Notes under the pieces: model-generated
The model's database searches: none
The model's input: the letters and a program-made list of their open reading frames with translations, nothing else
Told to the model about the DNA's origin: nothing
In this document: piece by piece, positions 31,457-41,620 of the stretch
How the letters are laid out: each line of letters starts with the position of its first letter
Position numbering within the stretch: position 1 is the stretch's first letter
Program-made: the position numbers and the translations under genes
NCBI GenBank assembly: GCA_026315105.1
Contig: CM048750.1
Location: 268,451,151-268,515,150, forward strand
DNA length: 64,000 bases
From: Locusta migratoria
Lineage: Eukaryota; Arthropoda; Insecta; Orthoptera; Acrididae
Reading direction: 5' to 3'

Positions 31457-31680
31457 AGGAGCAGATATGTTTCTTCGACTACGACCATATAGCCCAGAAG
31501 ATTCAACAGCATTAATTTCAGCCGGTCGTGAAAGCCTTCACTGCATGATCTCCATATTACCTGGATGTTGAACTAAAGCTCGCTGAGCGTCTCTGCCGTA
31601 GATGTTCATATTTCGTTTCTCGCCAAATTAAAATACGGCTGCAATAAAGTACTATAAGAAGATGAAAAGAAAATACGTTT

Positions 31681-31715
31681 CTGAAGATCTCCAGCGCAGC
31701 TCTGGACGAAACGTC
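31681..31715 (+). ncRNA. Hammerhead ribozyme-like motif (tandem copy)
   Basis: CUGAAGA (31681-31687), stem II with a C at the second position (UCUCCAG/CUGGAC), GAAACGUC (31708-31715). It starts 259 bp after the previous copy on the same strand. Confidence 0.6.
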
Positions 31716-31789
31716 AGGAGCAGATATGTTTCTTCGACCACGACCATATAACCCGGAAGATTCAACAGCAATATTGAGATCGATTCTAC

Positions 31790-32247
31790 AATGTCTCAAA
31801 AGTCATCGATAATCTTCTGTCCGAATTTTATATAAGTTGACGACTTTAAACAACATTATATTCCACCCCCTTATAACTATCGACAAGGAACTGGTATGGG
31901 GACAAACGAGAGAGTTTGGACAACAACTACATATACAAAACATTCGTCTGCGTTGTCTAGTTTTTACTGCAGAGCGAAATATTGAAAGATGCACGTAGAA
32001 TTTTACACAAGTAGATAACTTTCAATGACAATGCATTCCACCTCCTTGTCATTATCAACGCTCAACTACCATACCGCACCACAACTACAGTGCCCAAAAC
32101 AATTGGGGCAACAGGTCAGACTTCATACACAATCAAAGATATCTGTTTAAAAAATTGAAAAGTGAAAGATATTCGTTTAAGTAAAGTGGGCTGAATATCT
32201 CTTGAACAATCAGCTCTGAATAAAAATTGAACTAAAATGGGCATCTG
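31790..32247. other. No recognisable feature
   Basis: AT-rich; contains two similar stretches around CAACATTATATTCCACCCCC (31851) and GACAATGCATTCCACCTCC (32027), suggesting an old local duplication. Confidence 0.4.
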
Positions 32248-32453
32248 TTTTAAGTTGGAACCGCCGGCCTAGGGGACTGAGGCGCTTCAGTCACGGTCTG
32301 CACGGCCACTACGGTCGGGGGTTCGAATCCCCCCTCGGGCATGGATTTTTGTGCCGTCCTAGTTTATAAGTAGTTTGTAAGTTTAGGGACTGATGACCCC
32401 GTAGTTAAGTCCCATAGACTCTACAAACATTTGAACATTTTTAAGTTGGAACC
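32248..32453 (+). repeat. Main-family SINE with 15-bp TSD, head partly deleted
   Basis: TTTTAAGTTGGAACC at 32248-32262 and 32439-32453. The A-box region is shortened to GCCGGCCTAGGGGACTGAGG; the B-box is intact. Confidence 0.9.
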
Positions 32454-32583
32454 TAAGAACTCTTTTGAAATTTATGACAACTGCGTTTAATTAGATGAGG
32501 ATAAGACAAGGTTTTTAAGCGCATAAGTAGCAGAGTGCTCTCTCTTTTTTTGTAGAATTTATGGCACTGTTCTTGCACTTACC

Positions 32584-33200
32584 TTAAAGATGGATAATTA
32601 CAGCAACAAAATTGATCCACCACCATAATATGATGGTTTCCTGCACATAATGAGGATTTACCGGGTCCACGTTCTCTCTAGATGAGCGAACGACGATTGC
32701 CCGACAAAACACGAAATGTTGAGTCATCTGGGAACAGAACCGCCGCCATTCGTTACGGCTCCAATCCTGATGTTCCTCCGCCCAGTTTCTGAGGGGTAAA
32801 CGGCGTCGCGGTTTTAATGGGACACACACCATAGGCCTCCGTCCGTAGAGACCACATCCCGAAGGTGATTTCGGACTGTTTGTGTTGAAATTTCGCAGCC
32901 TGTTACTACCTGGAGGAAGCGACGCCGATGAGTTGCATTCAGTCTCCTGTCTCGACGGGCTGTTAACCACAGATAATGGTCATCTCTTGGTGGTATTACC
33001 CATGGACGACTTTGGCCTTGTCTTCTTTTAATGGGTCCAGGACCTGAAAATTACATTGTGGGGCACTCCAACAGCTGCAGTCACTTCCAACCTTCCTATG
33101 AGTCTCCATGCCATAGCTTCGGCTGAGTCACGATTTCATTCGACTACCTGCTCACTACACTATCTGAACAGAACTGCGAGTTTAATTCGTTTGGAAAGGA
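32584..33200 (-). pseudogene. Tc1-like transposase relic
   Basis: Read leftwards from about 33050: RQGQSRPWVIPPRDDHYLWL, TARRDRRLNATHRRRFLQVV, STQTVRNHLRDV, then GLYGRRPMVCVPLKPRRRLP and NWAEEHQDWSRNEWRRFCSQ (32970-32700), typical of the HTH and the start of the DDE domain of Tc1 transposases. The first catalytic motif (VLFSDES in intact relatives) is frameshifted here, and the rest is missing. Inactive. Confidence 0.7.
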
Positions 33201-33407
33201 CAAGCAACACCAATCTCCTCTACATCAAGTTTCTGTTATTACTACTATCTCGGTTATCGTAATGTTGTCTCCACTCCATAGAACCGACAGATAGGCGCCG
33301 AACTATTTTAGTTCATTTCGCTGATAACAATACTTCAGAACCTAAATTTGTCTTAGGTTGTGGAAATAAAATCCGCTACCAGTCACAATTTTTTGGCGTT
33401 TTAATAG

Positions 33408-33447
33408 AACACTACCGGTTTCGGGCTTGTGCCCATCCTCAGGTGTT
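33408..33447 (-). ncRNA. Hammerhead ribozyme-like motif
   Basis: Stem I AACAC/GUGUU, CUGAGGA (33442-33436), unpaired U, stem II GGGC-ACAA-GCCC, GAAA, palindromic ACCGGU, A as the cleavage nucleotide (UACCGGUUUC on the plus strand, 33413-33422). Confidence 0.7.
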
Positions 33448-33505
33448 TACATTCAGACAACTGTTTAAGGAAAACGTTAATTACTTTGTGCTTATCAATA
33501 CATAG

Positions 33506-33509
33506 GTAT

Positions 33510-33567
<58 letters not shown>
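33506..33567 (+). repeat. (AT)n microsatellite
   Basis: Pure AT dinucleotides. The partner arm has only a short TATATATATGTATAT stretch, so the expansion came after the arms were made. Confidence 0.95.
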
Positions 33568-33568
<1 letters not shown>

Positions 33569-33815
33569 CAAATATGGTATGTGGTGGAGTGATTTGTGCT
33601 AAGGCTCTAAGTGTACTCACATATAAGTATCCAGTTCGTATTTGTACATTTCTCATGGATCTGGATACTTATATGTGAGTACACTTAGAGCCTTAGCACA
33701 AATCACTCCACCACATACCATATTTGTTTTTTATATATATGTATATCTATAGGATACCTATGTATTGATAAGCACAAAGTAATTAACGTTTTCTTTAAAC
33801 AGTTGTCTGAATGTA

Positions 33816-33853
33816 AACACCTGAGGATGGGCACAAGCCCGAAACCGGTAGTG
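33816..33853 (+). ncRNA. Hammerhead ribozyme-like motif
   Basis: ACAC, CUGAGGA (33821-33827), unpaired U, stem II GGGC-ACAA-GCCC, GAAACCGGUA (33841-33850), GUG. Mirror of 33408-33447. Confidence 0.7.
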
Positions 33854-34158
33854 ATCTAATAAACCGCCAAAAAATTGTGACTGGTAGCAGATTTTATTTC
33901 CGCAACCTATTAGGAACAGTCACGGAGTTCAACATCCATAATGGATAAAATTCACCATATTTGTCAACTGATCGCTTAATTATTTTGAACAGTGTTTCTC
34001 ACAGACCGTCAGTTGTCTTCAGACACAAGCGACCTGCCAAAACGTAACAGAATTGGTTGGTCATATCTGAGGTGTAGATCTACATCTCTGGAAATCACAT
34101 CTAAGTGCATGGCAGAGATTATTATGCTCTCTAAACTATTCACGATCAAGGCTGATGT

Positions 34159-34227
34159 AATAGATTGAGGCAGGGAACTGATGACCAAGTAGTTTAGTCC
34201 CCTCTAAACAACAACAATAGATTGAGG
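34159..34227 (+). repeat. Minimal 45-bp SINE 3'-end insertion with 12-bp TSD
   Basis: AATAGATTGAGG at 34159-34170 and 34216-34227 flanks 45 bp holding GGGAACTGATGACCAAGTAG, TTTAGTCCC and an ACAACAAC tail: the SINE 3' end alone. An extreme 5' truncation. Confidence 0.75.
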
Positions 34228-35189
34228 AAACGTTCTGTTGAGAAGCGTTGATGTTGTCTTCTCTCAGCGCAGGAACTGTGGGTTCGAAAAGTGATGGTAT
34301 GTCGTGTAATACAGATGGTGGAGCAGGGAATATTTGATTTCTATTTAACTGCAGCTAAATTCCTCGAAAGGAACTTGCGACAGAAGGCAGTAACATATGA
34401 AGCTTTAGTAACGTTGTCAAGAAATGTCTAATGAAAGCATGTGAGTCATATTTTGGTATGCGTTTCCTCGTTCTTACGACGACAACGAAAGGGAGGGAGC
34501 TGCGTTGTACTAGTGCGTATTCGACACTGTCAGAAACAGTAATTTTGTTGACCTTCAGTGGATACGCTGGCGGTTAGTCGATATTTGAAAGGAAGTATCT
34601 CAAGAGTAATAGGTGTAGAACACGAAACGAAGGTGTCATTCCACAAAGAAGTGTATGCGTGTCTTACTTCTCTTGTGAATTGTGCTACGAGACACGCAGT
34701 TGAGAGATTAACCACGTTTCAGAAGTTAGTAAGTAAAAACTTAAATCTGTTTCATCAGAGAAAATAATAATCTTTCAGAAGGAAACGTTATATCCGGAAT
34801 GCGTGCTTGTCCAATCTACTGTCAGCGTATTGTTGAATACCTGTCCCACTTCTGAAATATACAGTGTCAGAAACTTTTGTTATCTTCATATTACGTGACA
34901 AGGTAGTGGTACAAACGGTGATTACATTTCACCTGATGAGAGTGGTCACTGTTACTAACCACGTTAGTAACACAGGAAGTCCGATCTCTCATAACGTACA
35001 GTGATCGCTGTCTTTCACAGTAGTACAAATGGTTAATGATAACGATTACTGATAATCTGCACTAACAATTGTGATGGTCTACAGTAGAAGTCCACGGAAT
35101 TGTGGCACCATCAAAGGAGCCAACATTAAAAATTTTACAGTACCTTGCCAGAGGCTCGACAATAATTATCAAATCAGACTGTCTTTTTA
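34228..35189. other. No recognisable feature
   Basis: Mixed sequence; no domain, repeat boundary or RNA gene found. Confidence 0.4.
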
Positions 35190-35194
35190 AATAG

Positions 35195-35342
35195 CTAACT
35201 CATACTCGTCGTCAGTCCCTAGTCTTACAAACTAATATCTAAGGACAACACGCACACCCATGCTCATGGGAGGATACGAACCTCCGACGACGCGCTTCGC
35301 AGCAAGGCATCTAGAACGCTAGGCTACTCCACCGCGGCAACT
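35195..35342 (-). repeat. SINE, second subfamily of the main type
   Basis: Minus strand: CCGCGGTGGAGTAGCCTAGC (A-box region), GGAGGTTCGTATCCTCC (B-box), GTGTGCGTGTTGTCCTTAGA, GACTGACGACGAGTATGAG. Confidence 0.75.
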
Positions 35343-36005
35343 GGGGAAATTCCTTACTATTGCGAAGAAGGGCTAAACAACATCTAATAAGCCTTACTTC
35401 TCAGATTCGGTCCAGAAATTTTTTTATTCCTCGTAAATGAATAGACAGATAGCTTAGTAGCGGTTCAGGAGACAGAATAAACAGAGAGACTGAACGAGGG
35501 CTGCTCTGGATCACATCCCAGTGAAACTTGATTGTTGACGTCAGCTGAGAATTTACATGCATCTTGGCCTATATAGCCTGATATATTCTGGAAACATCTA
35601 CAATGAGCCTCATGGGCAAAACAGATTGTTTCAAACATACGGACCAAGTATGTAATAACATACACGGTGCAAACTTCGTTAAACTACAGAAATATAAAAG
35701 CCCAGTCAACCGAAGTGACTGCACCAACCGAAACCACATCCGCTGTTGCTATCAAAATCGAGTGGCCCGGAAGGCAAATTCGATGCATTCCTGAAATGTT
35801 TGTCAACAGAGAAGACAGTCTGCTATTAATTGCGCTTACAACAGTTTAACAATTGAAACTGAGCAAGCCTCAGGGGTAAACGGAGTCTCTTCAGTGTGTG
35901 GACCAAAGAATCATATCATACACTTTCACAGGCCTCTTAAACTCCAGAAATGCAAAAGCCGGGTTATGTTAAGTGAGTGCAGCAACTAGTAGGAACACAT
36001 CTCAT
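35343..36005. other. No recognisable feature
   Basis: No coding or repeat signature identified. Confidence 0.4.
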
Positions 36006-36009
36006 TAAT

Positions 36010-36670
36010 CTGCTATGTTGTTGTTTGTTGTTGTGTCTTCAGTTCGGATACGGGTTTGATGTAGCTCTACACCCTACTCTGAGCAAGCGTCTTCATCTCC
36101 TCATTCGAACGACAATCTACATCCATTTGAATCTGCTTACTTTAGTCATCTCTTTGTCTCCCTCTGATTTTTCCCCCACACAGTACCCTCAATGCTTAAT
36201 TCATGCTTCCTTGATGTCTAAGAATGTGTCTATCAATCGATGCCTTCTTTTAGTGAAGGTATGCCAGAAATTCCATTTCTCTCCAGTTCTGTTCAGTACC
36301 TCCTGATTAGTTACGCGATCTATCCACCTAATCTTCAGCATTGTTCTGTAGGCTCTATCCTCTTCCTGTCAATACTGTTTATCGACCCTCTTTCACTCCC
36401 ATACAAGGCAACACTCCACACAAATTCCTTCAGAAAGGAATTCCTTACGCTTAAATAAGTATTTGATGTTAACAAATTTCGCTGTTTCAAAATCGCTTTG
36501 CTTCCCATTGCCATTCTGCATTTAAATTTTATATCCTCTGTAAAGCTGCTATCATATGTTATTTTACTGCCTAAGTAAAAAAAAAATTACCTACCACGTT
36601 TATTGTTTCATTACCTACTCTTAATTTCTTCAGCATCACCTGATTTTTCTTAGAGTTCACTTTTATGATG
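36010..36670 (-). repeat. RTE-like LINE 3' fragment
   Basis: Aligns along its length with 24360-25010: GGTTTGATGTAGCTCTACAC, TCTTCATCTCCTCATTCGAA, ATCTATCCACCTAATCTTCA, TTCTTCAGCATCACCTGATT. Several indels; no open RT remains. Confidence 0.75.
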
Positions 36671-36783
36671 ACCACATCCTTCTGAATAGTCCCCGCCGGG
36701 AGATCCGAATGGGGGACTATTTTACCTCCGGAATATTTTACCCGAGAGGATGCTCTCATCATATATTCATATAATAAATCTGC

Positions 36784-36985
36784 GCCGGCGGCGGTGGCCC
36801 AGCGGTCTGCGGCGCGTTAGTCACGGTCTGCACGGCCACGGCGGTCGAGGGTTCGAATCCCCCCTCGGGCATGGATATTTGTGCCGTCCTTAGTATTAGC
36901 TAGTTCATAAGTAGTTTGTAAGTTTAGGTACTGATGATCCCGTAGTTAAGTCCCATAAGCTCTACAAACATTTGGCCATTTTAAA
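36784..36985 (+). repeat. Main-family SINE
   Basis: GGCGGTGGCCCAGCGGTCTG head, GAGGGTTCGAATCCCCCC B-box, body ending ACAAACATTTGGCCATTTT. Confidence 0.85.
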
Positions 36986-37139
36986 TAAAGCTGCATATCC
37001 TCGGGAAAATTAAAAGCTGTACTTTCTCCTTGCTTTCAGCTATTCGCTGTAACTGTGTGGCGAAGTCACATTAGCTGACGTTATAAGGCCAGCTCAGTCA
37101 CTCATCCAGACTGTTGCTCCTGTAACTACTGGAAAGGCT
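36986..37139. other. Short spacer, nothing recognised
   Basis: No feature seen. Confidence 0.4.
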
Positions 37140-37520
37140 GCTACCTCTCTTCAGGAACCACACGTTTGTCTGGACTCTCCACACATTCCCCAATGCGCGA
37201 GTGTCACGGAAATGCTCCGGCAACTCAATTGGAGGAAAGACGACGTTCTTTTCGTGAATTTCTGTTGAGGAAATTTAGAGGGCCGGAATTTGAAGCCGCG
37301 TGAAGTACGATCTCGCTGCCGCCTACTTACATTTCGCGTAAAGATCACAAAGACAAGATAAGAGAAATTAGGGATCGTACGCAGGCATATAGGCATTCTT
37401 TTTTTCCTCGTTGTATTTGGCAATGGAACAGGAAAGGAAATGCCTAGTAGTGGTACACAGTACCCTCCACGAGGCACCTTTCGGTGGATTGCAGAGTATG
37501 TAGATGTAGATGTAATGTAC
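37140..37520 (+). repeat. Dispersed repeat with GTAGATG-rich tail
   Basis: Intact relative of the split copy at 11505-12960. Ends GGTGGATTGCAGAGTATGTA then GATGTAGATG. Probably the 3' part of a retroposon of unknown family. Confidence 0.6.
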
Positions 37521-38275
37521 CGCATAGCTTTATGCGCGTGTCTGAATGAATGAATGTGCTTTCAGCTACCCATTGTGTATTTGAAAATTTCCTCCCACGT
37601 TACCTCCAAATTCATAAAGGGCAGAAACAGTTTTAATACGGCAGTAATCATATGAATTCCCTTTTGTACAAGGTGTGTGCTTAATTTTGTCTCTCCACAT
37701 TTATTTGCTTGTCATTTTACTGAATAGTAGCAAACCTCTGCTTTATGATTTCATGCTCCCTGTCCCACGATTAATTATCTATTCATTTATTTTCTAATAT
37801 TGTTTTTATGTTTGTTAGAACGTTGGCTGCTCCCTTAAGCAGTGAACAGTTAGATAAATTTCCGTTGCGCATGTTCTGTGGCCACTCATAAAGTAATTTA
37901 GAGCAGCAATGAGCGTTATAACTTTCATTTGCGGATCTTGACTGCCCGAGATATTGCGTTATTTTAATAACAGGCTACTTTCAAGCTTCATCCTGTCCCT
38001 TGCTCGACCAGTACAGTACGATATTAAACACTGACGGAGCTTTCACTTTGCAACTTCTGTTGACCATTCCAGTAATGACGTGTACTATGAAACTGAATGG
38101 AGGCAATGCCTTTACATTCACACGGTGCTAGCTAATTCACTGCTTGCGAGATACGTGAAGTGGGAGACATTTAGTATCGACTGTGTACGAAATAGTTTGA
38201 CCGGATGTTTTTCTAGGTATACAGTAATCGCAGAAGCACTGCGGTCGGAAATTGTACTGGGATAACGTTGACTAC
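37521..38275. other. No recognisable feature
   Basis: AT-rich, no domain or boundary seen. Confidence 0.4.
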
Positions 38276-38287
38276 AATAATCCTGTC

Positions 38288-38445
38288 AAAATGAAACTTC
38301 TAGGCAGATTAAAATTGTGTGCCGGAACCGGGACTCGTACCTGGGACCTTTGCCTTTCGCGGGCAAGGGCTCTACCGACTGAACTATCCCGACACGACTC
38401 ACGATGCCGCCTCACAACTTTCATTCTGGGAACCCTGTCAAAACC
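38288..38445 (-). repeat. tRNA-derived SINE, third family
   Basis: Minus strand: CGGGATAGTTCAGTCGGTAG and AGGTCCCAGGTACGAGTCCC (tRNA-like A and B boxes), then CCGGCACACAATTTTAATCT and GCCTAGAAGTTTC. A widespread insect-type tRNA-derived repeat. Confidence 0.7.
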
Positions 38446-38925
38446 TTATCCGATAGTATTTATTTATCTGACTACATGGGGTGTGAGTAACTCTATATCT
38501 ACAAGTCTGGCAGTAGCATCAAATGAACCAGATGATTTAATGTACGACAGAAGTTTTAACCAATTATGAAAGTCGTTACTTATCATAGGGATTTAGGGTC
38601 TATTGCACCTAATGTTCTCTTTGTACAATATAAAACGATAAAGGTGAGGCCCCATACCAGAGGCAACTACTTCAGTATCGAAGGCAGAGCAACATTAATG
38701 AACAAGGGGTGGGAGGTCGTGCCGCCACTTCATGTTGTTACGCAACAACACAGTGACCAAAGCCACTAATTGCGTGTGTAAACACAGTTACATTTATAAT
38801 ATGGAAGATATGTATGATTTGTTTTTACTATTTGTGTATTGCATGTAAATAGATTTGTTATTTTATGCAAGTAATTTATGTGACGTACAATTGTCAAAAT
38901 GATTACATATTGCATAGAAGGAAAT
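38446..38925. other. No recognisable feature
   Basis: AT-rich, open frames without domains. Confidence 0.35.
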
Positions 38926-38929
38926 GATG

Positions 38930-39300
38930 TAATAGACACGTTGGCTTAGCGAGGGCAAAGTTAGCAATATTGTCACGTTGCAATGGAAGTAGGCTTGACT
39001 TCGAAGGCAACTAAACACAGCACTTATACTGAAAGCACGTTTATTACAAACTCAACATACACGCAGCACTGACTGCCTCTCAGGCAGAGTGCTCTGCTAT
39101 TTATACACAGACAGAATTTACCAGAAATTAGAAGAACAGTTAACATAAGAAACAAGTAGAATTTACAAGTGAACATAAGAAAGATGTAGAACCTTCTGGA
39201 ATTGTAAATTACAAAGAAATAAATGTTTACCGGTGGGCGGAATTGAACCGGCGACCTCCTGCTCCGCAGTCCGTGACGCTATCCCCTGCGTCACGCCGGC
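38930..39300 (-). other. Possible solo-LTR-like block with tRNA-like segment
   Basis: On the minus strand, a TATAAATAG box (about 39113) lies upstream of AATAAACG (about 39052), as in an LTR. 39228-39298 (minus) has a tRNA-like GCGGAGCAGGAGGTCGCCGG and GGTTCAATTCCGCCC. No partner LTR seen; the interpretation is uncertain. Confidence 0.3.
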
Positions 39301-40430
39301 AGTTGGTGTTCGTGGTCTCTCGCAGAAATATCTTTGTGTAGAGCCGTATTATCGCTGATCGTAGAGTTGTGTAGCGCGAGGAGCGAGAGAAGTAGTCGTT
39401 GTTGAGCTCTCAAAGTTGGAGCGATGCACTATTTTTTTTAAATTTTTTTGTTTATCTTCGATCAGCGATGCTTATCGCCACCGGTTCCCTCTGACTCGCA
39501 ATGCAACTAATTTAATTTCGTTCGTCATTTTTTTTTACTTAAAAACAAGCGAGAAGACGGAACCGTGATAGTAGTTTTTTCTCACTCTCTGGTCTGTATC
39601 TAATCGGTGTATACGTCTTTCATACCTGTATCCACTAATGTAAGTAAGAATGCAAGCTGTTGCTGAAAATATATTATTTAAATTTAAAAGCATTCCCTCT
39701 CCTTGGTTTTCATTTAAATCAAAGTCCTCCACGCCAAATAGTTAAATTTCTTGATGTTTTCAGCTCCTTCGCAGCCGTAATAGTTTAATGTTCAGATGCC
39801 ATTACAATCGCTCCGTATTGTCTGCGAAATTTCAATCAACCAATCATCCTTATATAATACTTTGCTAGATTTTAGAACCTGCAGTCATTTCTTTTGTAAT
39901 TTAAAGAAGTCCGATCATTTTTTTTTAAAATTATTCTGTCATTACCAGTAACTTCATGTTCCACCCACGGTCACACAACAATGAAAAGCGAAGTGAACTT
40001 CTACGGAAAGTATCCCGAACATTCACAGATTAAATAAGAAAAAGTTATTTCCAGCTTCCACAATTTGAAGTGCAGGATCCAGCTAGATGCTTTCCGTAAG
40101 TTTTATAACGTGCTGTTGCTTTTATGGTGCCCGACTTTAATATGCAACCCGCGGTTTATTTGTTTTAATGTTCATTTTGTGCTGTACTTGAACTTATTTC
40201 AAATTCAAACATTCGGTACCATGAATTCCTTGTCCGAAAATATAATTGCGGAATCTACTTTAACAATTATGGCATCATACGAAGCAAGGGCAACATCATA
40301 AATTGAATCTAACAAAGTCAGGCAGCAGCAGCAGACCGTAGTAGCGTGGCGCCTGATTAAGTGCTGGTACGAGCAGCAGTCAGAGCAAGAGGTCATTGGC
40401 AAATAATTGGCATAGGCACAGCGTCAATGC
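39301..40430. other. No recognisable feature
   Basis: AT-rich DNA; short open frames only. Confidence 0.4.
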
Positions 40431-41620
40431 ATCAGGAGTAGGGTTACCGTACGTCCGTCTTCAAAAAAGAGGACATATCTAGATTCATAAATGAACCTTC
40501 TTTCGCTCTCCCCCCCCCCCCCCCCCCCTTATTGACAACTCAAGTACTGTATTATGAGAGTCTTGTTTGTGATACATCTTACGCATCTTACGAAATTTGT
40601 TCAACTTCTTACAAATTAAGAAGCATGAAATGTTGAGACCCGTAGAACGAATTACATGACTACGTAGCAGTGAAGCCCTAATATTTCATCAGTTCACCAC
40701 TTGTAATCGTCTGAAGTGCTGTACATTTTTTCCATACTTATAAGATACCTTGACTATCACCCCTGTTTTCACCTGAAATTTTTTACGATGCATCATTTAC
40801 GGAAACCACAGTAGGCCCTTCTGTTGACTGTAAAATCGTCACAAATAAAGCAACTGTAAAAATTATCTAAGCGTCCCTTGACATAGCTATGCCCCCATTT
40901 CGGATCAGACCGACGTGACATGATTAGCATCTAGATTCTAGTGAGTGAATGGAATATGTAAGGCCTAGGTGCAAAAAGCAATGAATAAAATAAACTTTTA
41001 ATTTACCGTACAAAGGCTCCCAATTAATTACTAAAAACTACTCAGTTTTTAAGACAAAAGTTTAAAATCAATGTATTCAAAACACTGTTTATATAGTTAC
41101 GTCTTTTTGGTCCTAAACAGGCAAATGGTGAAACGGCAATGGTGACTGAGGCATCTTCCTTATTTGTATGAAGTTTTGAACAAGGATTTAACTTATGTAT
41201 AACAAACATTGCACTAGCTTTTGATCTTAAAGTCATAAGTGTGGTTGACAGACAACACACACAATTGCTGTGTTCCAGCACGAAGACTTAACGTCTTATT
41301 TTTGGTCGCCTCGAAGCTCGTACTCCGCGACAATTGCCACGCCAATTATTTCAATTGTTCCGAAGTAGCTTGACCTCAGGGCAGCGACAGTATAGAAACG
41401 ATAAAATTTCAAAAATCACATTTTTTCAAGAAGGTTAATTTCTCTAGAGTTGGTGATTGTGACTGTTCAGAGAGTTATATTTACGCACTTTCAACTTGAA
41501 TCATTGCACAACGCAAAAAAGAGGACATTTCCCCATTTTGTTAAAAACCCGGCCGGACTATTTTTAGGGTCGAAAAAGGAGGACATGTCCGGGTAAAAGA
41601 GAACTTCTGGTAATCAGGAG
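40431..41620. mobile_element. Non-autonomous hAT-like element with 8-bp TSD
   Basis: ATCAGGAG at 40431-40438 and 41613-41620. The ends carry TAGGGTTACCGTACGTCC and, inverted, CCCGGACATGTCCTCCTTTT; AAAAAAGAGGACAT near both ends. The 8-bp duplication and these ends suit hAT. Interior non-coding; a C run (about 40510-40527) is present. Confidence 0.6.

Larger units (their letters stand above)
30722..31774. mobile_element. Hammerhead-bearing palindromic element with a third, tandem motif
   Basis: 30722-31180 is inverted at 31219-31681 around a 38-bp loop, apart from a 9-bp insertion (GATGAAAAG) near 31661. Arms of about 460 bp contain GTGAAGGCTTTCACGACCGG and the hammerhead-like motif. Beyond the right arm, 31681-31774 repeats the motif region of 31422-31515 in the same orientation. 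I found no flanking duplication. Non-coding; it resembles the terminal region of Penelope-like elements. Confidence 0.7.
33346..33965. mobile_element. Hammerhead-bearing palindromic element
   Basis: 33354-33634 is inverted at 33661-33909 around a 26-bp loop. The arms differ mainly by an (AT)n expansion in the left arm. Possible target duplication: ATTTGTC at 33346-33352 and 33959-33965 (CTAAATTTGTC versus CCATATTTGTC, 9 of 11), which would leave a 49-bp unpaired right tail, like the other members. Both arms have a well-formed hammerhead-like motif. Non-coding. Confidence 0.65.

Noticed and set aside
33506..33567. CRISPR or other regularly spaced array
   Set aside because: Only microsatellites and short tandem repeats are present; there are no regularly spaced unique spacers, and the sequence is eukaryotic.
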